Below are positions 1 through 10,159 of a DNA stretch of 64,000 bases, in pieces. Under the pieces are notes generated by a model. That model was not told the DNA's origin and did no database searches. It saw only the letters and a program-made list of their open reading frames with translations. The translations under genes and the position numbers were made by a program. Each line of letters starts with the position of its first letter. The first letter of the stretch is position 1. Source of the stretch: Diabrotica undecimpunctata (lineage: Eukaryota > Arthropoda > Insecta > Coleoptera > Chrysomelidae). Where the stretch lies: contig NC_092806.1 of NCBI RefSeq assembly GCF_040954645.1, positions 81,423,943 to 81,487,942 of the forward strand. The letters run 5' to 3'.

Positions 1-721
1 TTAACCACTATACCCAATCTTTTCCATGATTCTTTTTCGACACTTCCAAATTTAGATTAGATCATCCGTCATCCCCCTCCCCTTCCAGATTATGAAATTC
101 TCATTTTTCTTTTCTACACAACTCCCTCAGGGTTTGGTTTTCGGTCCTCTGGGGACCTCAGCCTTCTGTAGTCTATCTGTTTATCACAACTTTCTCAAAA
201 ATACCTTACTTTTCATTCTCTTTACTCAAATTTAACAGAGCCACCCACGTCGAATGCCACGTGACATTTCACGTTCTGCGTCGAATGTCACGTTCTCTTA
301 GGCACTGTACAGAAAAGAAGAAGAAGAATGTTCATACTGAACGTTGACATAGCTTCTGTGTCACCAACGCTATCATTTGACACCTCATACGTCAAAATCA
401 GGCCAATAGCAACGAAGATACGTTTTAGCGCCCATTTGGCAATGCCGCCATCTTTGTTTTTTGCCTCCCCGTCTCCTCCCCGTTCCAACGAGCCCTCGTA
501 CGTCACGATCGGACCAATAGAAACAAGGATATGACGTAATGACCTTTTGGCATGCTCCGATGCGCACGGCACATATTTCATTCAACCCCATTTTTCATCC
601 CCTTTCCAACGAGCCCTCGTACGTCATCCTACGTTAAGCCGTTTGGAACTTACGACCGGGGGTTGCGATTTTAGGGGATGCGAATTAGGGGTTGCGCTCT
701 GACATATATAGCTTATCTACT
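1..721 (-). mobile_element. Maverick/Polinton terminus, inverted copy (element continues left of window)
   Basis: This stretch is the reverse complement of 43189-43893, the left end of the Maverick further right. It includes about 200 bp that lie beyond the part shared by both Maverick termini, so it is a copy of that specific end. The terminus ...GCTTATCTACT stops at 721 and is followed by TTCTTC, the same 6-bp target duplication seen at the right-hand Maverick. The simplest reading is that a second Maverick copy, inverted, lies mostly outside the window. Duplication of the region after Maverick insertion would give this arrangement. Confidence 0.85.
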
Positions 722-3504
722 TTCTTCTTCTATTTTAAATGCTGTAAGTTAAGGTATCTAGTTTTATGAAATAAGCTGAAATTAATAAATGTATCTAAAA
801 TTTTTTAAATTTTACAAATCAAAGTTGGTTGATGTGTTAATATTGGCATACTTTAACAAACTTTAAATAATTAAATTTCAATGTAACAATATGAATAATT
901 GAAATACATCTTCTATGATAACTAACTCGGCTTAGTCAAAATTACAGAACAAACTTAAGTGATTATTTGGTAATTAGATTAAATTAAATATGTACATTTG
1001 TAATCAAAATGTATAACAAAGTTACAAACTTTCTTTGAAATAATTGTTGGTGTGAGTTATCTGTCATGGTGTGTATAAATATTTTTAAATATTTTATTCC
1101 AGTTCTGATATGTTAATATGGAACTTAAATAATAAGTAGATAAACTATTGATGATAAAATAATTGATTAATTCAAGAAATTGACTGAATTATTAAGCATT
1201 CAATAGTTAGTTGGTAATTCTAATATCTGAAAGTTGGAACCGGAAATTGGTTATACCAATAGGTAAACGGTTCTCTATTTAAACCGGTGTAAAGTAAATT
1301 TATTCTTATTTCAATTTTTCTGTACCATGAGCAGAATATCATCACACCGACATGAACAATGGTGAGTTTGTATAATAATTTCTGTAACACTTTAACATTT
1401 TCAAATTTACAGCAGTTTATAGTTAAAATATAATATTTCTATTTGAAAATGTAGATTTGCATATGATTAGGAATAACAAAGATCCATTTAATTAATACTA
1501 CTAGTCTGAACGATTTTACAATGTTGTGTTGGGAACCATCAAACCACATGTTGAATTTGAAATCAAATATTTTGTAAAATGAGTGTATTTCTAAACCAGA
1601 TGGGATGTAATAATAATTTTGGGTTAAATAGGTTGAGGTACCATACCAGTTCAATACTGATATTTAATATAGTTTTAGGAAAAATATTGTTTCTGGTAAT
1701 ATGTTAAAGAAATTCTGTGAACAAAACCCAGATCCATGGGGGACCAAATTTTAAAATTTTATGTAGAAAATTTAAATAATCCAAGAAGTATATCAAATGC
1801 ATTTGATTGTATATGGGATTCTGGAATAAAATATTGGTTGACCATGATATTGAAGTTAATTCCGAATAATGTGTGAAGATAATGGATGCTATATGGAAAC
1901 CTCATATGATAAGTTGATTTTGGGGAATCAATTCTATAAGTGTATAGGTTTTGGTGTGGAAACAAGGAATGGAGTGGGATCAGGTAATATTATTTATATT
2001 AAATTTTATATTAATACTGAGTATACTGGTGTGTATTCTAGTTCTAATTGTACATTTAATGTATTTGATGTGTGATTTTTTAGGGATTTTAATATTTCTA
2101 AATGTTCCAGGTTATTTAATAAGGAGCCTTTATTACAAGTATGAAGGATTGTGAAATCTGTTTGTGGATCAAAGATGTGGTTTGTTCGTCGGATATGTTG
2201 GGAGAAATGTGATTGACCAGATGTTGGACGTTCTATATATCTAAGATGTTCTCTTAGTCTAATATTGAAGGATCTGAAGGTTCTATCGATGTAACATGCA
2301 TTGCAGGTAAGGAAGCTCAACTTATATACTCCGCTATACTCAAGTGAGTTACGTTTATCCTTGTTATTCAAGAAAGTCAATCCCAAATTAGAGGCAGTTT
2401 TAAAAGAGATGTTTATGTAATCATCAAAGACTTTTGCAATCTTATAAGAAAGTTCACCTATGTATGTTACAGAATGGTAAGGTTTTTGTTCCACTATTTC
2501 ATTAGAATGTAGAAGGTACCTCAACCTATTTAACCCAAAATTATTATTACATCCCATCTGGTTTCGAAATACACTCATTTTACAAAATATTTCATTTCAA
2601 ATTCAACAGGTGGTTTGATGGTTCCCATCACAACATTATAAAATCGTTCAGACTAGTAGTATTAATTAAATGGATCTTCGTTATTTCTAATCATATCCAA
2701 ATCTACATTTTCAAATAGAAATATTATATTTTAACTATAAACTGCTATAAATTTGAAAATGTTAAAGTGTTACAGAGATTATTATACAAACTCACCATTG
2801 TTTACGTCGGTGTGATGATATTCTGCTCATGGTACAGAAAAATTGAAATAAGAACAAATTTACTTTACACCGGTTTAAATAGAGAACCGTTTACCTGTTG
2901 GTATAACCAATTTCCGGTTCCAACTGTCAGATATTAGAATTACCAACTAACTATTGAATGCTTAATAATTCAGTCAATTTCTTGAATTAATCAATTATTT
3001 TATCATCAATAGTTTATCTACTTATTATTTAAGTTCCATGTTAACATATCGGAACTGGAATAAAATATTTAAAAATATTTATACACACCATGACAGATAA
3101 CTCACACCAACAATTATTTCAAAGAAAGTTTGTAACTTTGTTATACATTTTGATTACAAATGTACATATTTAATTTAATCTAATTACCAAATAATCACTT
3201 AAGTTTGTTCTGTAATTTTGACTAAGCCGAGTTAGTTATCATAGAAGATGTATTTCAATTATTCATATTGTTACATTGAAATTTAATTATTTAAAGTTTG
3301 TTAAAGTATGCCAATATTAACACATCAACCAACTTTGATTTGTAAAATTTAAAAAATTTTAGATACATTTATTAATTTCAGCTTATTTCATAAAACTAGA
3401 TAACTTAACTTACAGCATTTAAAATAGAAGAAGAACTGTCACACTTTAACCTACATTTGTCAAATTTACCTCTAAAATCTAATAAATAACATAAAAAACT
3501 CATT
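722..3504. repeat. Fold-back (long inverted repeat) element, left-arm copy, part 1
   Basis: Positions 722-1642 and 2513-3437 are inverted copies of each other, about 0.9 kb each. For example TTCTTCTTCTATTTTAAATG near 722 reappears inverted near 3415-3434, and GGTTGAGGTACC near 1632 pairs with GGTACCTCAACC near 2514. The unique centre (1643-2512) carries part of a Penelope-type endonuclease. Positions 3438-3504 continue into sequence that resumes at 12879 after the Harbinger-like insertion. The same unit occurs inverted at 41045-43188, where about 0.6 kb of one arm is replaced by AT-rich filler. The Maverick inserted at the tip of one arm. Confidence 0.85.
2006..2578 (-). pseudogene. Penelope-like element, C-terminal GIY-YIG endonuclease fragment
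   Basis: A 190-codon open frame. Its middle matches the GIY-YIG nuclease of Penelope-like retroelements: a GVYKLSFLTCNACYIDRT core, then RSFNIRLREHL and a SHFSQHIRRTNH segment. In the canonical family the second triad is YIG followed by Q/R-T-GR; here it reads YID-RTF, so the fold is recognisable but catalytic residues have drifted. No reverse transcriptase is present upstream, so this is only the C-terminal end of such a polyprotein, captured inside a long inverted repeat. The N-terminal ~25 residues run into the inverted-repeat arm and are probably not part of the original protein. An inverted copy lies at 41480-41893. Confidence 0.75.
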
Positions 3505-3744
3505 GGGCGCGTTCAGCAGACGGAGCAGCTACCGCTCCGCTACTTCCGAATCCATCGGTAAGCGCTGGACCAAATGTCATAAGTCAAAACCTGCTGGATT
3601 CCGCTACCGCTACCTTATCTGTCAATGTCAAATAAATTGTCATTTTAAAAATTAAATATTTTGTTTACGTTTGTCAGTAGATTGCCAATTTAGCTTGACT
3701 TTTAAATATTATTTAACTTTACGTCACATTCATATAATAGGAAT

Positions 3745-4005
3745 ATGGAAAGGAATGACATAATTAGAGTATTAGTGGAAGAACTTGCGGACGAGGAAAA
3801 TAATATCCAGCTAATTGGAAATGTTGTGGATCAGTTGACACAAAATGAAGAATTAGAGCTAAATAATGTTGAGAGAGCTCAAGTGCCTCGTAATCAAAAT
3901 TTTTATGAGGAAACCATTCACCAATAATATATGGGAGATCTTTTTGTAAAGCATTTTCGCATGAGTAGGGAATGTGCTGAAGTAGGTTTTAGTAAAGATT
4001 ATTAG
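3745..4005 (+). pseudogene. Harbinger-type transposase, N-terminal remnant
   Basis: A 60-codon frame starts at ATG 3745 and ends at an in-frame TAA after an NFYEETIHQ motif. The same frame then continues with a DLFVKHFRMSREC segment, a common N-terminal signature of HARBI1/PIF transposases (D-x-F-x-x-H-F-R-M-S-R). The frame ends at TAG 4003 and 15 bp later is interrupted by the DDE element at 4025. No catalytic DDE core of Harbinger type is recognisable downstream of that element, so the gene is truncated as well as stopped. The assignment rests on this short motif plus the terminal repeats. Confidence 0.6.
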
Positions 4006-4024
4006 TTCTTTGAAAACTACATAT

Positions 4025-7000
4025 CGTGGGCTTGGTGCAGAAACTCACTAAGTCAAAATAAGTCATTTTGAGAAAATGGCTAATAAAAAAACCTCTTGTT
4101 TCATGTTGTAGAAGCCCTAAATAATACTTTATTTTTTTTTATTTTTATGTGTGTTACTAGATAAAAGATATATTATCAGATGTTTTATCAGTAATGTTTT
4201 GACCAGTTTTATTATTCCTGTTTGTACAGATAAAAAAACCAAAAAAAACTGACTTAGTGAGTTTTAAATTTATACCATGATTGCAAATACGCAATTGATT
4301 TAATGAGGTTTTAAGTAATGGATTACTATAAAAAAACTCACGGTATGTTGGTATTAAATTTTATTGAATAAAATACAGATTCTTACATGGAAACAATATG
4401 AACACATAAATTATCACTCATGGTTTTCGAGATTTTCAGTTTCAGGAACAATATCTCTCACTGTCGAAGATGTTGGTAGTGACCTGTACCATCCATGGTA
4501 TTCACTCGGAATTACTTCCTTTTCACAGAGTTAAATGAGATCTGCTTTTTTATTAATGGATATGGGTAGAGTGCCGTTATATAATTTTTTGAGTTCAAGC
4601 TCAGTGCAGTCAGTTTTTCGACTAGTACGAACTCGTCCTTCGATGTTAATTTTTTTGTACTCTCCGAAATAGTCGTATCTGTATTCAACAACATTTGACT
4701 GTCCTTTTTTAAACCTAAAACATTTTACCTTCAGCCAATTTACTTTTTGATTGTCACAATCCCATAACTTATTTTTCAGCAAATGTCTAGAGAGATCCTT
4801 CAAGTCCAGGAACTCAGTAAATTTAAGTTCTTTTGTAATGTATGGTCCATAATTTTTATTTCTATTGCGCTTAGATCTTGCCCTTTTAAAAATACTAAGC
4901 CAGTCGTTCACAATGTATACAGGTTGATATTTTTTTTTCTTTTTCAATAGCACTGTGCATTGAGTCAACTTCCATGTATGAATGGCCGCTTTCTAAAAAT
5001 TTATGTTCAATTATATCGATTGAGGTTACTTGAACAAGGTATAAAAAAAGAGCAACAATATTCTGGTTTCTATTCTGACCTCCACATGTGTCAGAGAAAA
5101 CAGTGATGTGTTTTACTTCGGGCTGTAATGTTTCAAACCATTTGTATAAACACGTACCAATTTCTGAGCTGCCTCGTTTTCCATTTAGTTCACTCCAAGC
5201 AAAACAGTATGCTTTGTGAGGCTGTGGAGTTTCATAAATTGTTAAATTGTACATGTTTACTTTTCTTGTATAGTACATAGATGACACATCAGAAGATGGT
5301 ATTTGCAAAACTGACTGCAAGTCGAATGTTGCAGAAAGGAAAGATGGATTATCCTGAGATCTAGATTTGTCAATTTCCTTAGCTTTCGCGGCATCATTTT
5401 TTCTCATGATATGATTCCTATAATCTTCTTCTAAATCACGACGCTTTTCTGCATCTGATGCTGTATATCGATCGCACATTTGGCACTGGTCTTTTCGTGG
5501 TTTAAAAAAAGAAAGGTTATACTGTGTACCAAAAATCTTTCTGTAGACATGCATGGTAACTGCCTTGAAATTATTTTCAAGGCAGAATGAAGAATAAAGT
5601 TCATACATTTTGGAAATGCTTAGTCTTGAGTCTAAGTACAGTCTGTTTGTTGACTTGCGACAGTAATGGCTTTCCATTATGGGAAAACTTTCAATGTGAG
5701 CCTTAACTCTTGCAATATCAACATCGGGAGTTCTATTTGCAGATGGTCTTTTTCCTCGCTTGTCTTCACCTTCAAATACACCAAGAGAATTTCTGTTTTT
5801 GAATGCTGTCATTATCGGACCATTCAAGGTTTTCATGAAAAAAGTTTGACACACTCTAATTTTTTCGTTTCCCTTAAAAAAATGATATGTTTTGGCATTA
5901 CCCCTCATTTTACTGTTTTCACCCTTTCTTGGCCTGCGAGTTTTTGGTGAATTTACTGCAATATTTTGTAGAATAAAATCCATTTTTCGCTCAAAAAGTT
6001 CAAGACCCCAATATTCCTTGCAAATTTTTTTCCTTTCTTCTTCATTAAATTTAATATTACATTTAAACCTGCATGAATTTTGGCAAGAAATAGGCTGGGG
6101 TGCTTTTGGAGGTCGTATTATCCCTCTGGTTGAGACATATTCTTGACCTTTATTCATCTGCTCCTTAGTTCGATTTCTATGCCATCTCTGTGGGTCACTT
6201 TTTCTCCATCTTGTTAAATGTTTTTCTTCATCATTGACCAGTACTTCATCGGATAGTTCCATTACAATCGGATGCTGTAAAGTGGCTAGGCCGGTATTTT
6301 CACTTTCACTCTCTTCATCAGAAGAAGAGTATGGCACGAGAACAGTTCTGGTAGGCATAGTCTTTTCAATGGCATAGTTGGTGACTTCAACAAGATCGCC
6401 GCTCTCCTTATCTACAGTATACTCCGTTGTTTCTTCAAAATTGGGAGTAGGTTTTATTACAGACTCGATGCCTAAAATAAAACAATAACAAATAATATCG
6501 TAAACTGCTAAGGGTTGTCTTATTGTAATAAAGACGTAAGATCTTAAAATTATATTTAGATTTTTTATCATAATGAAAAAATAACAACGAAATAGTAGGT
6601 ATGTAGGTACACATTCGCTACTTACTTATTGATTCCTCGATAGTCACCGCTAACTGAAGTATTTTATGAGTTCTATTTAAATATGTCATGATTAATAATA
6701 GTTTTGACACTCTTATATCACCAGTAAAACCATAAAAGTAACTCAAACTCTGCACTTCGAATGATATTAATTTGCGTAAAATTCAAATTAAACAATATTT
6801 TTTAAGGTTAGGAAACCAACCGCTTTTGACAGATAAAACTCACTAAGTCACGTTTGTTAAAGAAATTTGACGCACACAATTCACTATGTTACTTGATGAG
6901 GTTTTGCGTCTCTACAAACTGGTAAAATGACTTAATGTGTATTTTCTATCTTTGTTTGTGATTACTTAGTAAGTTTTTACAATCAAAAATAATGTTAATA

Positions 7001-7089
7001 CGATAGAATTAAACTAGACTTAGTGAAATATGTAAAGATCTCAATACATGTAAATTTTGACTTAGTGAGTTGTTGCACCAAGCCCACGA
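4025..7089 (-). mobile_element. DDE-type DNA transposon with 4-bp ATAT target duplication, copy 1
   Basis: The termini are inverted repeats beginning CGTGGGCTTGGTGCA, followed by a motif containing ACTCACTAAGTCAAAA. Both ends are flanked directly by ATAT (4021-4024 and 7090-7093), which is 4 bp. One two-exon gene runs on the minus strand. The interior repeats the motif CACTAAGTC/GACTTAGTG several times near both ends, probably transposase-binding sites. The element inserted into the Harbinger-like transposase remnant. A distant relative with the same TSD and the same CG-start termini lies at 10160-12633. The 4-bp duplication would suit the Sola superfamily, but I cannot confirm that name from sequence alone. 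Confidence 0.85.
4414..6689 (-). pseudogene. DDE/RNase H-like transposase family gene, two exons, frameshift and stop
   Basis: Exon 1 runs 6689-6626 and ends at a GTAAGTAG donor; exon 2 starts at 6471 after a TTTTATTTTAG acceptor, and the phase joins cleanly. The long second exon has an acidic N-terminal part, a CQNSCRFKC cysteine motif (~150), a segment FFMKTLN...DKRGKRP, SHYCRKSTNRLYL, a DQCQMCDRY zinc-like motif, then catalytic-type blocks SATFDLQSVL, FSDTCGGQNRNQN and GHSYMEVDSMHSAIE. I read the D of FDLQ, the D of SDTCGGQN and the terminal E as the likely acidic triad. This family is widespread in insect genomes. A 1-bp frameshift lies in the A-rich run near 4930-4945 and an in-frame TAA at 4531-4533 precedes ~38 further codons ending at 4414, so it is inactive. 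Copy 2 (10423-12087) shows the homologous C-terminus beyond this stop. Confidence 0.75.
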
Positions 7090-7339
7090 TATAAATATTT
7101 TAGGTAACTCAGCAACTAGGAAATTTAGGAGTTATACCCATTTCATTTCAATACCCTACAATTCCTTTAGATAAAAAGTGAAACATCTATTAATGTGGCG
7201 AAAAGGCAAATAGAATTATGATACTTGTATATATTTTGGTTCATTAATATTTATGTTATATTTACAAACTTTTCTTATTTGGCTTATAAACACACTTTTC
7301 TCTGTAAAATAATTAATTTTAATAAAACAAAAGCTACTA

Positions 7340-8335
7340 AAAATATATCATTTTATTTACAACATTTTACAAGTTTTATTTACAGTGCTATAAATGTAGT
7401 TAATACAATAAACTGATTTGGAAGAATATATGAATAGTATGATTACAAAAAAAAATAACATATACAGTCACAAAATAAGATAAATCAATTCAGAAAAAGT
7501 CACAGGGTATAATGGTATTAAGTTATCTAATGCATGCAGGTAATGTAACACTAAACACAATACAAAAGCTGAAGTCGAAAGTATTACAAAGTTGGATCAG
7601 AATTATCACTTTTGAAGGGGAAAACTGATAGATTAAAAATTTGGAGCTTCTTTGAAGAGTTAGCTAATAGAAGAGTTCTGGGAGTAAAGCTGTTATAAGA
7701 GTAATTGAATCTATGAAAGGAATATAAAAAGTCTGCACATACCTAGTTGCAATATTGGAGAATAATAAACAAATATTTTGGAGAGAAGTTTGAAGCAGGT
7801 GCACAGGCTGTTGATAATTTTAAATAGAACTATTCAGTCTCTTTGATTTCTACATACCTCAAGAGAAGTTCAGTATACATTCTAATGCAACATATTCACA
7901 GTATACATGCATCCATACAATGGCATGATAGAAAATTGGACAGTCTTAAGTTTCAGTTTAGATGCAATGTAATAGGGGGACAAAACTGTAGACCTGTAAA
8001 TGAAAAGGGATCTAACCATGGAGAAGGAGATCAAATAGCAGAGATGTAAGAAAAATCTTTGATGGTTCTCTTCACAAATCCAAGTAGCTTCATAGATTTC
8101 TGTATTGTTGTGGAAATGTGCGATTTATATACAAGGTTAGAGTCAAGGTTCACACCTAGATCCTTGGTTTCAAAAGTAGAATATAGGGTTAAATTGTGTT
8201 TACTATATTCGAATATTATTGGGGGATGAGGAAGGTGCAAATGAAAACTATGACATTTTGACACATCCAAACACCATTTTGTGTGCTCCACTTAGAGGCG
8301 ATCAATATCCTTCTGCAGACTTCGGCCTGGCATTT
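7340..8335 (-). pseudogene. Jockey-type non-LTR retrotransposon, 5'-truncated 3' end
   Basis: The best-preserved part (8291-8031) contains KCHSFHLHLP, TKDLGVNLDSNL, a K-x-H-I-S segment and KSMKLLGFVKRTIKDFS. These are the conserved stretch just after the palm of Jockey/CR1-type reverse transcriptases. Further along the same strand, near 7770-7600, a broken FHRFNYSYNS...RTLLLANS...KLQIFNLSVFPFK string matches the usual C-terminal tail of such ORF2 proteins. An AT-rich stretch with TGTAAATAAA follows to about 7340 and looks like its 3' UTR. Several frame changes are needed. It lies within the Harbinger-like transposon. Confidence 0.6.
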
Positions 8336-10155
8336 GTTTATTTTAAAGCATTTTAAATCGTCAGTAAATATATAGTAAATTTTCACTTACTTGGAAACAA
8401 CATATTAGATAGCTGACAATTAGATTAAACATTACACACAATTATCATCTAAATAAGGAAAGTTATATAGTGCCTGAAAGAAAGACTTTGATACGTAAGT
8501 AATAAAACCATCAACGAATTGAAACAATAATTACATCTACAGGCATGATAACAACAGAACTAAAAAAACAGAAACAGAGAGGAATAACACCAGCTTTCAG
8601 AACAAACAATTACTTAAGCAAATATAATAAGCACCAGAGCCAACATAAAAAACATTTATACATTGGGGTATAACAAACTTAATCAAAAACCCAACATACT
8701 ATATTACATCTGTTAAACCGGTAGAACCTTAAACAAATGTATACCAGAACACAAAAGAGCTTTCAACAACAAAAAAACAGAGTCTACATGTACACTTCAC
8801 CTTTTATATCATAATAATTCGATTAGTTAACAATTTCAAATCCTTAAATTAAGAAATTTATGAACCCTCACACTGCACCATAGTGAAAAAAAAAGGACCC
8901 TTCTGGCTGTATATCTTTTTAACTCTATATACACACAAAATTAAAATCTAAGTATATATCTACACATTTCTTAAAAAAAAACCTTAATTTGTGTTAGTTA
9001 GAGGTGAGAATCACTATATGATTCACGCAGCCTTGTTGACTGATATCGTATATTACAGCAGTGTGCATCACATGCCGATTCACACAAAAACAAGTCCATA
9101 TGATTCATGCGACCTTGTTTATCAATGTAATATCATTTATTACAATTATATGTCCATTTCCACAATATAGGCCATTTTACAGAAAAATACAATTTTGCTC
9201 TAAATGAATATTATTTATTTCCAACTGTTAGCCCGTAGGTGTTTGTTGATTTCACTGTGTACTCTGTGTAATTCTTTATACTGTGAAAATGAGTTAAAAA
9301 AAACAAGAGAAACTAAATAGTGTAATGAAAACAATATTTTTTTAATATATAAAGTTTTTTTTAATTTCTTATTAAAATAACAATGTATTTAAATAATAGT
9401 TTTCGTTAAAAAATAAATATATAATAGATGACTTGAGTAGTTTTTATCAGTAACCCACTTTTCAGGCTGTGAGAATCAAACATTGGTTCACATATTTCAG
9501 AGGCCAAATATAGTTTCTGTTGCTTACAGCCGTCTATGTTTAAACTGCATTAACGATACTTTGATATGAGAGACCACAATTGCTTCTCAGAGCTTTCATA
9601 ATTTGTGATGTGTGAGCATTACAAATGCGTGTGTATTCGATATTTGATTCTCGCGGCTGTAAAATCGTATTACCCGTGTATCACATTATGCTTCTCATGG
9701 CAGTGAGATGTATTAAAATATACAGATATAATTCTGAATGACCAATTTGAGACATACAGCTTTCCCCTCCTTTATTTGTTTAGAGACTATAAAGTGTAAA
9801 GCAGACATTTGTTTGTCAATTAAGAAAGGCAAAATGCTGAAATAGCTGTAGTGGGAAGAAATTATAATAAAAGTTATAGAGATGTAGAAAACAAAAGTTT
9901 TCAGAGTTTTCTTTTTAGATAACATTAACTATCAAGTAATGATCAATTTCGACGTAAACATTTTTAATAGCTAATATATGAAGTGAAAAGAAAGTATGAA
10001 CAAAACATGAAGGAATGGAACCAAACAGTCATTAAATTGTAAAGATAAATAATGGATCACCTTTTTGTTATTAGGAAACGGCTGGAAAGTAATAAGAAAT
10101 CCAATCAAGAAATACCTCTAAACAAGTTAAATAAATTCAATGGATATATATGTCC
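8336..10155. other. AT-rich interior of the Harbinger-like element, no recognisable gene
   Basis: There are no long open frames. Between about 9000 and 9720 short motifs recur in both orientations (gtgagaatca, tgattcacgc/tgattcatgc, gattctcgcgg, cagtgagatg), suggesting a decayed small transposon or repeat, but I cannot define its ends. The rest is AT-rich with A/T homopolymers. Confidence 0.5.
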
Positions 10156-10159
10156 ATAT

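Noticed and set aside
288..581. 97-codon frame, also open at 43314-43607 and 62076-62369
   Set aside because: All three are copies of the Maverick terminal repeat; the frame has internal DNA repeats, overlaps open frames on the other strand, has no motif and no promoter. Shared openness follows from recent common descent of the repeats.
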